Of a stretch of 64,000 nt of DNA, positions 19,226 through 28,605 are shown one piece after another. The DNA comes from Pseudomonas fluorescens (GTDB taxonomy: Bacteria > Pseudomonadota > Gammaproteobacteria > Pseudomonadales > Pseudomonadaceae), in assembly GCF_019212185.1 (NCBI RefSeq), contig NZ_CP078138.1, positions 1,222,501 to 1,286,500 of the forward strand, read 5' to 3'. Position 1 is the stretch's first letter; every line of letters begins with the position of its first letter. Below the pieces are notes generated by a model that saw only the letters and a program-made list of their open reading frames with translations, made no database searches and was not told the DNA's origin. The translations under genes and the position numbers were made by a program.

Positions 19226-19259
19226 CCGGTGGTATGAGCGGCGCATTTTCAGATAGTTC
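19226..19259 (-). promoter_or_regulatory. Candidate AlgU (sigma-22) promoter of algD
   Basis: Read on the minus strand, GAACTA (19259-19254) is followed after 16 bases by TCATA (19237-19233). The AlgU consensus is GAACTT, 16-17 bases, then TCnnA; P. aeruginosa algD has GAACTT-17-TCCTA. Transcription would begin near 19226 and give a leader of about 420 bases, similar to the known long algD leader. The one -35 mismatch and the lack of experimental support keep confidence moderate. Confidence 0.45.
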
Positions 19260-19383
19260 ATGGCCACTCATCCTGATTTTTGAAATCTCTTGAAATATAG
19301 CCAGAGATGGCACTGCTCTCAAATTGATAGCACTTACCGTTTGGCCCTTTATATATGGGGAGCTAATAAGGGAGGATAGTTTT

Positions 19384-19417
19384 GTGCCACTACCGAACAA
19401 AAAAATCGGTGCCACTA
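19384..19417. repeat. 9-base direct repeat GTGCCACTA in the algD upstream region
   Basis: GTGCCACTA occurs at 19384-19392 and 19409-19417, start-to-start distance 25 bases. The second copy overlaps the palindrome CACTAGTG. On the algD strand the repeats read TAGTGGCAC. They lie about 130-190 bases upstream of the candidate AlgU promoter, a plausible place for activator sites; TGGCA-type cores recall AmrZ sites, but the match is too short to name the protein. Confidence 0.4.
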
Positions 19418-19523
19418 GTGAAAAAAATCACCCCTGTCGAGTGAAATTAAAGTTAGCGGAATGTGGGGGTGGTTTTTTGACGTCATGAAAGTGACGTATT
19501 TGGCGGGAGTCAACGAGGGTGTT

Positions 19524-19560
19524 GGCGCATCAACAGCCGAGGCTGTCGTGCGCCCTTTTT
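19524..19560 (+). terminator. Intrinsic terminator in plus orientation with no obvious gene upstream
   Basis: GGCGCA, ACAGCC, GGCTGT and TGCGCC form a 12-pair stem with a small internal bulge and a GA loop; it is followed by CTTTTT on the plus strand. Both adjacent genes (algD and yaaA) are on the minus strand, so this orientation has no annotated client. On the minus strand no T-run follows, so it would be a poor stop for yaaA. Confidence 0.7.
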
Positions 19561-19563
19561 GCC

Positions 19564-20343
19564 TTATTCCGGTGCGTGGTCGCGCAAGAACACCAGGTTG
19601 TCGGGTTTCGACTGCTCCGCGCTGTAGCGATAGCCCTGCAGGTCAAAGCCGGTGAGGGCTGCCGGGTCGTTGATGCGTTCCTGGATGACGAAACGGCTCA
19701 TCAGGCCCCGGGCTTTTTTCGCGTAAAAGCTGATGATTTTGTATTGGCCGTTCTTCAGGTCCTTGAACTCGGTGTTGATGATCCGAGCGTTCAGGGCGTT
19801 GCGCTTGACGGCCGAGAAGTACTCATTGGACGCCAGGTTCAGCAACACATCGTCGCCTTGCTCGGCCAGGGCCTCGTTCAGCCATTCGCTGATCTGCGTG
19901 CCCCAGAAGGCATACAGATCCTTGCCCCGGGCATTGGCCAGCTTGGTGCCCATTTCCAGGCGGTATGGTTGCATCAGGTCCAGCGGGCGCAGCAGGCCGT
20001 AAAGGCCGGAGAGCATGCGCAGGTGCTGTTGCGCGTAGTCGAAGTCGGCTTCGCTGAAGGTCTGGGCGTTCATACCGGTGTAGACGTCGCCTTTGAAGGC
20101 CAGCAGCGCCTGTTTGGCGTTGTCCTGGGTGAAGGCCGGGGTCCAGCTGCCGAAGCGCGCGGCGTTGAGTCCACCGATCTTGTCGGAAACGTGCATCAGC
20201 TCGCTGATCTGCGCCGGCGTCAGTTCGCGCAATTGCTGGATAAGCTCCTGGGAGTGGTCCAGGTACTGAGGCTGGGTGAAGCGCTGGGTGGCCGGCGGTG
20301 TTTCATAATCGAGGGTCTTGGCGGGGGAAATCACCATCAGCAT
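19564..20343 (-). CDS. yaaA: Peroxide stress protein YaaA
   Basis: The 259-residue product is a full-length YaaA/DUF328 protein: it begins [14 protein letters not shown] and has the family blocks [22 protein letters not shown] and [13 protein letters not shown]. In E. coli YaaA belongs to the OxyR regulon and lowers intracellular iron during hydrogen peroxide stress; the Pseudomonas role is inferred from that. It is a single gene, transcribed toward the algD control region, with the divergent deacetylase gene behind it. Confidence 0.95.
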   Translation of the reverse strand: MLMVISPAKTLDYETPPATQRFTQPQYLDHSQELIQQLRELTPAQISELMHVSDKIGGLNAARFGSWTPAFTQDNAKQALLAFKGDVYTGMNAQTFSEADFDYAQQHLRMLSGLYGLLRPLDLMQPYRLEMGTKLANARGKDLYAFWGTQISEWLNEALAEQGDDVLLNLASNEYFSAVKRNALNARIINTEFKDLKNGQYKIISFYAKKARGLMSRFVIQERINDPAALTGFDLQGYRYSAEQSKPDNLVFLRDHAPE

Positions 20344-20496
20344 GAAGTCGTCTCCTTTGAACGTGCGGGGATTCTAGGGGGTTGGGCGGTTGGACTCCAG
20401 CTATCGGGTTCATAGCTGATCGGCGGTGTGCGCAATGGAGGAGGCGGGCGGCGAATCGGCTATAGTGCCGCGCGGGTTTTCCGAGGAGTCATCCCT

Positions 20497-21621
20497 GTGC
20501 GTAGCGCTTTACTGTTTGCGGCCTGTCTGTTCAGCCTTGCGGCCACCGCGGCGCCTGTGGGGCCGGCAACGCTGGACCGCAGTACCTGGCCGGAACAGCT
20601 GTCAAATCCGACACTGTTCGATGTTGCTTCGCGGGCGGAGATTCTGACGTTCGCCCGGGCGCTGCTTGCCAGTGAGGCGCTGGATGAGGCTGCCTTGAAG
20701 CAGCGTCTGGGGCTGCGGATGATCAACCTCGACGCGATCAACCGCCTGCGGGAACGGATGTGGCAGCGCTTGCTGGCCAACTATAACTTTGCCCAGCAAA
20801 GCTGCGATCAGGATGCCTCCTTCTGCTTCCTGGTGGAGGACCGCGACACCCTGCGCGAGCAGGCGGGCAAGTTCGAACTCGGCGAAGACTCCTATTACGC
20901 CCGTTGGGCCGAGCCGAGTCGGCAGTTCCATGAGCGCTATCTGGACGAACAGTTGCGCAAGGCCGCGCTGCTGCCACAAACCAGCAGCGAAGTTGAATTG
21001 CTCGGTGATCACGAGCGCAACGGTGAGCAACTGAATGACCGGCTGTTTGTCCTCAGTTTTGACAGTGGCGCCAACCTGATACCGGATCACAGTGCCTGGC
21101 TGGGCGAGTACCTGCGTGAGGCAAAACTGACGGGCACTTTCTTCGTTCTTGGCAGCGAAATCCAAACCCGCCTGGCCCAGGGCTCTGTAGCGCAGTTGCA
21201 GGAACTGTATGCAGGGCAGTGCGTCGGCGTCATGGGTTGGGAGTTTCGTGCTCACAGTCATTGGCAGGATTGGCAGTATTCGATCACCCGCAGTGTCGAC
21301 CTGGTGAAGAACAGACTGCCGGAAAACTTCGTCCCGCTGTTCCGGCCGCCCAATGGTCAGCGTCGGGCCGAGGGGGCGAGCTTCTTCAAGGCGCAAGGGC
21401 TGCAAGTGGCGCTGTGGGACATCGACCCGCAGGACAGCAACCGCCAGATGAGTGGTGAGGTCAGTGCGCAGCGGGTGCTGACGCTGATGCTGTTGTGGCG
21501 CCACGGGGTGATCAACTTCAATAGCCGGCAAGATGCGGTCACCACGGCATTGCCTTGGTTGATGGCGCAAACGGCGCAAAGCGGGATCGGTTGGGAAGAT
21601 TGTCAGGACGCGTTTCGTTGA
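20497..21621 (+). CDS. Secreted polysaccharide-deacetylase-like protein with degenerate metal site
   Basis: I take GTG at 20497 as start: GAGGAG lies 8 bases upstream and the protein then opens with a standard signal peptide cut near ATA/APVGP, leaving a mature protein of about 355 residues. Residues 180-370 look like a NodB-homology domain: LSFDSG (canonical TFDDG), AHSHWQ (canonical HSxxH), RPPNG (canonical RxPxG) and WDID. Two of three usual metal ligands are changed (Asp to Ser190, second His to Gln257), so it may be inactive or bind sugar only. The first 160 mature residues are an unrecognised helical region. It is monocistronic. Confidence 0.8.
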   Translation: MRSALLFAACLFSLAATAAPVGPATLDRSTWPEQLSNPTLFDVASRAEILTFARALLASEALDEAALKQRLGLRMINLDAINRLRERMWQRLLANYNFAQQSCDQDASFCFLVEDRDTLREQAGKFELGEDSYYARWAEPSRQFHERYLDEQLRKAALLPQTSSEVELLGDHERNGEQLNDRLFVLSFDSGANLIPDHSAWLGEYLREAKLTGTFFVLGSEIQTRLAQGSVAQLQELYAGQCVGVMGWEFRAHSHWQDWQYSITRSVDLVKNRLPENFVPLFRPPNGQRRAEGASFFKAQGLQVALWDIDPQDSNRQMSGEVSAQRVLTLMLLWRHGVINFNSRQDAVTTALPWLMAQTAQSGIGWEDCQDAFR

Positions 21622-21955
21622 AACGCCAAAACCCCGTAAACATTGGCTTTGGGGTGATTTTTGCGAAGAATTCGCTGCAGGCGGACTTACGACTTTAACG
21701 GTGCGTGAGTCACCCGCCAAGCGCTTTTTAGCGCTGTGAAAAATAAATATCAAAAAAGTGTCAAAGTGCTTTTTCCTGTCATGGGTTTTGGAGTATTACG
21801 AAGACAGACCGCCGAAACCTGCAGCACAGGTGGCGTCTTCCAAGACCCGCTTGTGTGCAATTCTCCGGACGCCCCCCCGGGGAATTCGGTGGCCACTTCG
21901 AGGCGCAGCACTGTCACGGTATTGCGTCGACTGGCTCCCACAAAGGTGACCGAGT
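21622..21955. other. Intergenic region between deacetylase-like gene and PIN-PhoH gene
   Basis: No gene is visible. A weak hairpin (ACCCC / GGGGT followed by GATTTTT, about 21640-21662) could end the upstream transcript. There is an AT-rich stretch near 21735-21775, a small hairpin AGCGCTTTTTAGCGCT at about 21719-21735 and a palindrome GTCTTCCAAGAC at about 21835. None can be assigned a function. Confidence 0.5.
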
Positions 21956-23350
21956 ATGGATGATCACGGACGTAGCCCTTCTTCCAACCAGCCAATCCTT
22001 TATGTACTCGATACCAACGTATTGATTCACGATCCAAACGCGCTTCTGAACTTCGAAGAACACCACGTCGCCATCCCCATGACCGTGCTTGAGGAGCTGG
22101 ACAAGCTCAAGAGTGGGCATCACAGCGTCGCGGCCGAATGCCGTCAGGCTATTCGCCTGATCGACAAGACCCTGGGCGAGGCGTCACCGGAAGACGTTGA
22201 ACTGGGTGTGCCGATCCAGCGTGGCAAAGGCGGTCCAAAAGGCTTGCTGTCGATTCTGATGAGCAAGCGCGCCGAGCCGAATATCATTCTGCCCGAGCAC
22301 CTGAACGACAACATCATCATCAACCAGTTGATCGACCTGCACGCCCGCGAGCCCAAGCTGCCCGTGGTGCTGGTCACCAAAGACATCAACATGCGCCTCA
22401 AGGCCCGCGCCTGCGGGATCGCGGCCGAGGACTACAGCACCGACCAATTGGTCGACGACATTTCGCTGCTGCCCAACGGCTATCACAACATGAGCGGTTC
22501 CTTCTGGGATCGCGTGAGCAAGGTGGAGACCCGCCAGGACCATGGTCGCACCTGGCATCAAGTGCAACTGATCGACAACCTGCCGGCAGTGCACATCAAC
22601 GAATTCATCATCGATGAGCAGGGCTTTGTCGGCTGGATCAAGGAGATCGAAGACGCCAAGCTGCTGATCCTCGACCTGCATCAGGAACCCCTGTTGCACC
22701 AGGAAGCCTGGGGCCTGAAACCGCGTGACATCTACCAGAGCCTGGCGCTGTATGCCTTGCTCGATCCGGACATCCACCTGGTCAACCTGTCAGGCGCCGC
22801 CGGTTCCGGCAAAACCATCCTCGCGCTGGCAGCCGCTATCGAGCAGACCATGGTCAGCAAGCGTTACCGGCGCATCATCGCGACCCGTAGCGTGCAGGGT
22901 CTGGACCAGGAAATCGGCTTCCTGCCGGGCACCGAGGCGGAAAAAATGGAGCCTTGGCTGGGCGCCATCACTGACAACCTCGAAGCCTTGCACATGGACG
23001 ACGAAAGTACCCATGGCAGCGTCGACTACATCCTTAGCAAAGTGCCACTGCAATTCAAATCCCTCAACTACATCCGGGGCCGCAGCTTCCAGCAAAGCCT
23101 GATCCTGATCGACGAATGCCAGAACCTCACCCCGCACCAGATGAAAACCATCATCACCCGTGCCGGCGCCGGTTCCAAAGTGGTGTGCCTGGGCAACCTG
23201 GCGCAGATCGACACCCCTTACCTGTCCGCGACCAGCTCCGGGCTGACCTACCTGACTGAACGCTTCAAGGATTTCCCCAACGGGGTGCACATCACCCTGC
23301 AAGGGGTGCCGCGTTCGATTCTGGCCGAATACGCCGAATCCCACCTGTAA
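21956..23350 (+). CDS. PIN domain - PhoH-type ATPase fusion protein
   Basis: The 464-residue protein joins an N-terminal PIN ribonuclease domain to a C-terminal PhoH-like P-loop ATPase. PIN acidic residues are visible: Asp19 (VLDTN), Glu47 (EELDK) and Asp143 (TKDIN). The Walker A motif is GAAGSGKT at 280-287, and a Walker B element reads LILIDECQN. Related PhoH2 proteins couple unwinding to RNA cleavage, so an RNA-processing role is plausible, but the cellular target is unknown. AAGGTGA lies upstream of the ATG. The gene ends at a strong terminator, so it is probably alone in its transcript. Confidence 0.93.
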   Translation: MDDHGRSPSSNQPILYVLDTNVLIHDPNALLNFEEHHVAIPMTVLEELDKLKSGHHSVAAECRQAIRLIDKTLGEASPEDVELGVPIQRGKGGPKGLLSILMSKRAEPNIILPEHLNDNIIINQLIDLHAREPKLPVVLVTKDINMRLKARACGIAAEDYSTDQLVDDISLLPNGYHNMSGSFWDRVSKVETRQDHGRTWHQVQLIDNLPAVHINEFIIDEQGFVGWIKEIEDAKLLILDLHQEPLLHQEAWGLKPRDIYQSLALYALLDPDIHLVNLSGAAGSGKTILALAAAIEQTMVSKRYRRIIATRSVQGLDQEIGFLPGTEAEKMEPWLGAITDNLEALHMDDESTHGSVDYILSKVPLQFKSLNYIRGRSFQQSLILIDECQNLTPHQMKTIITRAGAGSKVVCLGNLAQIDTPYLSATSSGLTYLTERFKDFPNGVHITLQGVPRSILAEYAESHL

Positions 23351-23362
23351 CTTTTCACACAC

Positions 23363-23395
23363 ACCGGGCGGCCTCGAAAGCCGCCCGGTTTTTTC
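23363..23395 (+). terminator. Intrinsic terminator after the PIN-PhoH gene
   Basis: ACCGGGCGGC (23363-23372) and GCCGCCCGGT (23380-23389) form a perfect 10-pair stem with a 7-base loop, followed by TTTTTTC. It separates the PIN-PhoH gene from moaCDE. Confidence 0.93.
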
Positions 23396-23479
23396 TGTGT
23401 GACGGATAACCCTACAAACAAGGGTGCTTAATTCTGACCGGCAGGTTTACAATCGGGGCTCCTGATCAGGAGTAACCCT

Positions 23480-23953
23480 GTGCTGACTCATCTCGATTCC
23501 CAAGGTCGCGCCAATATGGTCGACGTCACCGAAAAATCCGTGACGTTCCGTGAAGCCACGGCCGAAGCGCGCGTGCGCATGCTCCCCGAAACCCTGCAAA
23601 TGATCGTCAGCGGCGGCCACCCCAAGGGTGATGTGTTTGCCGTGGCGCGCATCGCCGGGATTCAGGCGGCTAAGAAAACCTCGGATCTGATCCCGCTGTG
23701 CCACCCGTTGCTGCTGACCGGGGTCAAGGTCGAGCTGAACGCCGAAGGGCTCGACACCGTGCATATCACCGCCCGCTGCAAGCTGTCAGGGCAGACCGGC
23801 GTGGAAATGGAAGCCCTGACCGCCGCCAGCGTCGCGGCGCTGACCATTTACGACATGTGCAAGGCGGTGGACCGCGGCATGGTCATCGAGAACGTGCGCT
23901 TGCTGGAGAAACTCGGCGGCAAGAGCGGGCACTATCAGGCGGACGAGCAATGA
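23480..23953 (+). CDS. moaC: Cyclic pyranopterin monophosphate synthase MoaC
   Basis: MoaC converts the cyclic GTP product made by MoaA into cyclic pyranopterin monophosphate, the first step of molybdenum cofactor synthesis. The 157 residues carry LCHPL at 73-77, GVEMEAL at 107-113 and MCKAVDRGM at 126-134 with the active-site Lys128 and Asp131. GTG at 23480 is the start, 7 bases from AGGAG. It overlaps moaD by the 4 bases ATGA. MoaA is not in the window. Confidence 0.97.
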   Translation: MLTHLDSQGRANMVDVTEKSVTFREATAEARVRMLPETLQMIVSGGHPKGDVFAVARIAGIQAAKKTSDLIPLCHPLLLTGVKVELNAEGLDTVHITARCKLSGQTGVEMEALTAASVAALTIYDMCKAVDRGMVIENVRLLEKLGGKSGHYQADEQ

Positions 23954-24192
23954 AAGTGACAGTCAAATACTTTGCCCGTTACCGCGAAGTCTTGGGTAAG
24001 GATTCAGAGCGGGTCGAGGGTGAATTCGCCACAGTCGACGATGTTCGTGCTCTGCTGGCCCAGCGTGAGGGTGCCGAGGTGCTGAGCGAGCAGAACCTGA
24101 TGTGCGCACGCAATGAAGACCTTTGCCAACTGGACGAGCCGCTCAGCGATGGCGACGAAGTGGCGTTCTTTCCGACCGTGACCGGGGGCTGA
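23950..24192 (+). CDS. moaD: Molybdopterin synthase sulfur carrier subunit MoaD
   Basis: The ATG overlaps the moaC stop. The product is 80 residues, a ubiquitin-like beta-grasp protein ending in the required Gly-Gly (FPTVTGG), the tail that is thiocarboxylated and donates sulfur to the pterin. Length is typical. A longer open frame in the same phase runs back into moaC and is not the gene. It is followed 3 bases later by moaE, its partner. Confidence 0.96.
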   Translation: MKVTVKYFARYREVLGKDSERVEGEFATVDDVRALLAQREGAEVLSEQNLMCARNEDLCQLDEPLSDGDEVAFFPTVTGG

Positions 24193-24195
24193 ACC

Positions 24196-24648
24196 ATGGC
24201 CATCCGCGTGCAATCGGCGGCGTTCGATCCGGGAGCTGAAGTCAATGCACTGCACGACGCCAATGTCGGCGTCGGTGCGGTGGTGAGTTTTGTCGGCTAT
24301 GTGCGCGACTTCAACGATGGCCTCGATGTCGCCGGCATGTTCCTCGAACATTATCCGGGCATGACCGAAAAAGCCCTGGGCAAAATCGCCATTGAAGCCG
24401 AGCAGCGCTGGCCGCTGCTCAAGCTCGAAGTGCTGCACCGCATCGGCGCCCTCGAGCCGGGCGAGCCCATCGTGTTTGTCGGCGCCACCAGCGCCCACCG
24501 CCAGGCGGCATTCGACGCCTGCGCCTTTGTCATGGATTACCTGAAGACCCGCGCGCCGTTCTGGAAGAAGGAAACCACCAGTGATGGCCCGCGCTGGGTG
24601 GAAGGGCGTGACAGTGATCATGCGGCGGCGGATCGCTGGAAGCAGTAA
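24196..24648 (+). CDS. moaE: Molybdopterin synthase catalytic subunit MoaE
   Basis: MoaE forms a heterotetramer with MoaD and inserts two sulfurs into cyclic pyranopterin monophosphate to make molybdopterin. The 150-residue protein has the family blocks GAVVSFVGYVRDFN (29-40 region), the substrate-binding GATSAHRQAAF and the catalytic lysines in YLKTRAPFWKKE (Lys117, Lys124/125). The tight moaCDE order with overlaps implies translational coupling. Confidence 0.96.
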   Translation: MAIRVQSAAFDPGAEVNALHDANVGVGAVVSFVGYVRDFNDGLDVAGMFLEHYPGMTEKALGKIAIEAEQRWPLLKLEVLHRIGALEPGEPIVFVGATSAHRQAAFDACAFVMDYLKTRAPFWKKETTSDGPRWVEGRDSDHAAADRWKQ

Positions 24649-24682
24649 GTCTGGCGTTTCTTTATCGCCACTGCTGGCCTCT

Positions 24683-24754
24683 TCGCGAGCAGGTTCGCTC
24701 CCACATTGGGTTGGTGTACTCCGTACCCTGTGGGAGCGAGCCTGCTCGCGATGG
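24683..24754. repeat. REP pair (BIME) after moaE
   Basis: TCGCGAGCAGGTTCGCTCCCACA and the inverse TGTGGGAGCGAGCCTGCTCGCGA (each split here by a few variable bases) flank about 25 bases. It follows the moaCDE stop and is a likely 3' end structure of that transcript. Confidence 0.9.
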
Positions 24755-24823
24755 CGGCCTATGCCCCACAAAAATCCTCAATGACTGCCCACCCGACCAC
24801 CGGCCGGCCCAGCCTGCATTTGC

Positions 24824-24894
24824 CCGATTGACGCCAAATACATAAAAGTCCAGTATGGAATTATAAGTACAAAAAAGGCTCCGCCGATTGACGC
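24824..24894. repeat. 11-base direct repeat CCGATTGACGC upstream of the binding-protein gene
   Basis: CCGATTGACGC occurs at 24824-24834 and again at 24884-24894, exactly 60 bases apart, in the short region before the ABC binding-protein gene. Each copy contains TTGACG, a possible -35 core; between them lie AT-rich sequences. It could be a pair of regulator sites or repeated promoter elements. Confidence 0.4.
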
Positions 24895-24940
24895 TTTCTT
24901 CTCTCTTGCCAAACCAACAACAACTCGCGAGAAAACCAAC

Positions 24941-25717
24941 ATGAAGAAATTCCCCCTCATCACCGGTCTGGCCCTGAGCCTGCTCGCGTGCAGCTCAGTG
25001 TTCGCCGCCGAGAAAACCCTGCGTATCGGCATCGAAGCCGCCTACCCACCGTTCGCCTCGAAAACCGACAAGGGCGAGATCGTCGGTTTCGACTACGACA
25101 TCGGTAATGCCTTGTGCGCCGAGATGAAGGTCAAGTGTGTGTGGGTCGAGGGCGAGTTCGACGGTCTGATTCCGTCGCTGAAAGTGAAGAAAATCGACAT
25201 GGCGCTGTCGTCCATGACCATCAACGACGATCGCAAGAAGTCGGTGGATTTCACCCACAAGTACTACTTCACCTCATCGCGGCTGGTGATGAAGGAAGGC
25301 GCGACGGTGGATGATCAGTACGCCAGCCTCAAGGGCAAGACCGTCGGCGTGCAGCGCGCCACCACCACCGATCGTTATGCCACCGAGGTGTTCGAGCCCA
25401 AGGGCATCAACGTCAAGCGCTACAGCAACAACGAAGAGATCTACATGGACCTGGCGGCCGGGCGTCTCGACGCGATCTTTGCCGACACCATCCCCCTCAA
25501 CGATTTCCTGTCGATGCCTCGTGGCAAGGGCTATGCCTTTGTCGGGCCAGAACTCAAGGACCCGAAATACGTGGGCGAGGGCGCCGGGATTGCGGTGCGC
25601 AAGGGCAATGCCGAGCTGGTCAGCCAACTGAACAGCGCCATCGATGCGATTCGCGCGGATGGCGAGTACCTGAAGATTTCCGAGAAGTATTTCAAGTCTG
25701 ATATCTACGGCGATTGA
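24941..25717 (+). CDS. Basic amino acid ABC transporter substrate-binding protein
   Basis: A periplasmic solute-binding protein of 258 residues, family 3 (HisJ/ArgT/AotJ type), with a signal peptide ending near [11 protein letters not shown]. Typical features are GIEAAYPPF, the GFDYDIG segment, and the Arg-containing [10 protein letters not shown] region that contacts the ligand amino and carboxyl groups. It stands alone with no permease or ATPase genes nearby. It faces dauR convergently; P. aeruginosa has a similar lone binding protein (PA3865) beside its dauBAR cluster, which suggests an arginine or related ligand. That is inference by position. Confidence 0.9.
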   Translation: MKKFPLITGLALSLLACSSVFAAEKTLRIGIEAAYPPFASKTDKGEIVGFDYDIGNALCAEMKVKCVWVEGEFDGLIPSLKVKKIDMALSSMTINDDRKKSVDFTHKYYFTSSRLVMKEGATVDDQYASLKGKTVGVQRATTTDRYATEVFEPKGINVKRYSNNEEIYMDLAAGRLDAIFADTIPLNDFLSMPRGKGYAFVGPELKDPKYVGEGAGIAVRKGNAELVSQLNSAIDAIRADGEYLKISEKYFKSDIYGD

Positions 25718-25792
25718 TTAATCAACATCGTCGGAGCGCCGCCCGGAGCCGGCTCGCTCCGACGATGGGGCCAGATCAATCGCGGAAAATCT

Positions 25793-26419
25793 TTAGCCCT
25801 TCAACTCCTTCAAATGCTTGTACACCGTCGCCCGCCCCATGTTCAGCACATTGGCCACGTAGTTTGACGCGCTTTTACCCTTGAAGGCGCCTTCGGCGTG
25901 CAAGGCCAGCACCAGCTCGCGCTTGTGTTCGCGGGTCAGCACATTCAAGCCCAGTTGCCGTTCCCGCAGCCAGTTGTGCAGGAAGGTGTTGATGCGTTCC
26001 TGCCAGTCATCGCGGAACAGCGCGTCGGGTTGCGGGATCAGTTTGCTCGGCGAGAGAAACAGGTCCAGTGCGGCCTTGGCATTTTCGAACAGGGAAATGT
26101 TCAGGTTGATGCACAGCACGGCCAGCGGGTGGCCCTGGCTGTCGCGCAGCACACTGCTGAGGCTGCGAATCTTCTGTCCATCCCAGTTGAGCTTTTCGTA
26201 CGGGCCGATGTTGCGCTCGCTGACCTCGTCACTGAGCATGTCTTCCAGTGCGGCATCGTCACCAATTTCGCGCTTGGACAGGTTGTTGGCGATGTAGTCG
26301 ATCTTCTGCGTACGCAGGTCGTGCAGCACCACCTCGGCATGGGGGAAAAACAGCGTGGCGATGGCGTCGGCGATCGCCCGGAAGTTATCCAGTGCAGGAT
26401 CGGGTAGAGGTGGGGTCAT
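25793..26419 (-). CDS. dauR: PAS-HTH transcriptional regulator DauR
   Basis: A 208-residue YheO-type regulator: an N-terminal PAS-like domain (about residues 10-120) and a C-terminal helix-turn-helix (about 170-205, with the block VLNMGRATVYKHLKELKG). The start at 26419 follows GGAG 9 bases upstream; a start 6 codons earlier is possible. It is the third gene of the order dauB-dauA-dauR, as in P. aeruginosa, where DauR represses the cluster and is relieved by D-arginine catabolism products. The name rests on this gene order and the domain match. Confidence 0.85.
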   Translation of the reverse strand: MTPPLPDPALDNFRAIADAIATLFFPHAEVVLHDLRTQKIDYIANNLSKREIGDDAALEDMLSDEVSERNIGPYEKLNWDGQKIRSLSSVLRDSQGHPLAVLCINLNISLFENAKAALDLFLSPSKLIPQPDALFRDDWQERINTFLHNWLRERQLGLNVLTREHKRELVLALHAEGAFKGKSASNYVANVLNMGRATVYKHLKELKG

Positions 26420-26491
26420 CGGTGGTGCTCCAGGCAATCGGCGCCCCGTGGACGAGGGGCGCAGGAAGTTTGCCGCAAACGGGGTCGGGTG

Positions 26492-27631
<1,140 letters not shown>

Positions 27632-28576
27632 TCAGTGCGCCAACGGGTAAATGGCATTGGCCAGCGCAATGTCTTCCAGGCCCAGACCGATCGAGCGGAA
27701 GAACACATGGCGCTCGTAGTCCGGACGCTGCACCTTGCCACTGATCAGGTCAGGCAAATCGCCGAGGATTGCCGTCGGGTTCCAGCCATGCTGCTCGCTG
27801 GCGATCAGCATTTCGCCAGCCGAGCCCGGTGTGGTCAGGCGGTAGTCGCAGAACACCTGCATGTCCTTGAGGCTGTGCGGTGGCACTTCGTGGGCGCGCG
27901 GGGCATTGGTGCTGATGGAGGTGATCAGAGCCGGTTTGCTCAACTCGGCGGGGTCAATCACCGGGCCGGCGGAGGAGGTGCAGAGCATGATCACGTCGGC
28001 ATCGGCGACGGCAGTCTCGCGGCTGCTGGCGATGTTCACGCGTGGCTCGATGGCTTTCAGCAGGGCGATGGTCTCAGCGTCGTCGGCCAGGTTCGGCGAG
28101 TACAGGCTGATGCTCTGCCAGTCGCGCAGGCCTCGGACGTAATGCAGGTGCGCCTGGGCGACCTTGCCGCTGCCGATGATCGCCAGTCGTGTCGCCTGCT
28201 GCGGGGCCAGTGCACCGACCGCCACCGCCGTTGTCGCCGCCGTGCGCGCGGTGGTCAGTTCGCCGGCATCGCACAGCAGCAGGGGCTGGCCGGTGTGCAT
28301 CGACATCAGCAAGGTCCAGGCACTGACCAGCGGGCCCTGCTCGCGGACGATGTAAGGCGAGGTCTTGATTCCGTACACGCCGTCCTCGGCCAGCACTCCC
28401 AAGTAGTTGATGAAGTCGCCGGCACCCTGGGGGAACTCCACCAGTTGCTGGGCCGGTTGCACGGCTTGGCCAGCCGCCAGGTCTCGAAACAGCTTGCGCA
28501 GGATCTGCGGTACGTCGACCCGGGCGAGCAGTTCGCGGGCCTGGGCTTGGGCGATCACTAAAGGGGTGCTGGACAT
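27632..28576 (-). CDS. dauB: Anabolic L-arginine dehydrogenase DauB (ornithine cyclodeaminase family)
   Basis: DauB aminates the 2-ketoarginine made by DauA to give L-arginine with NAD(P)H, so DauA plus DauB racemise D-arginine. The 314 residues show the mu-crystallin/ornithine cyclodeaminase fold: a Rossmann segment IIGSGKVAQAH and the block CTSSAGPVID. It is the first gene of dauBAR. Without the context I could only name the family, so the specific name relies on the adjacent dauA and dauR. Confidence 0.9.
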   Translation of the reverse strand: MSSTPLVIAQAQARELLARVDVPQILRKLFRDLAAGQAVQPAQQLVEFPQGAGDFINYLGVLAEDGVYGIKTSPYIVREQGPLVSAWTLLMSMHTGQPLLLCDAGELTTARTAATTAVAVGALAPQQATRLAIIGSGKVAQAHLHYVRGLRDWQSISLYSPNLADDAETIALLKAIEPRVNIASSRETAVADADVIMLCTSSAGPVIDPAELSKPALITSISTNAPRAHEVPPHSLKDMQVFCDYRLTTPGSAGEMLIASEQHGWNPTAILGDLPDLISGKVQRPDYERHVFFRSIGLGLEDIALANAIYPLAH

Positions 28577-28605
28577 GCAGGGACTCCATGAAGTCGCAAC
28601 TAAAC

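Larger units (their letters stand above)
18808..19523. other. Long non-coding control region upstream of algD
   Basis: About 715 bases without a convincing gene. The half nearer yaaA (roughly 19150-19500) is clearly richer in A and T than the rest of the window, with A-runs and T-runs. Short open frames here (18917-19237 plus, 19170-19415 minus) have no ribosome site, no family resemblance and atypical codon use. The region contains an AlgU-like promoter, AlgR-like sequences and a short direct repeat, listed separately. By analogy with P. aeruginosa, where algD has a long leader and far-upstream activator sites, this is the operon's regulatory region. Confidence 0.75.

Noticed and set aside
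19170..19415. An 81-codon minus frame in the AT-rich region upstream of algD
   Set aside because: No ribosome site, no recognisable family and codon use unlike the genome. A plus frame at 18917-19237 fails for the same reasons.
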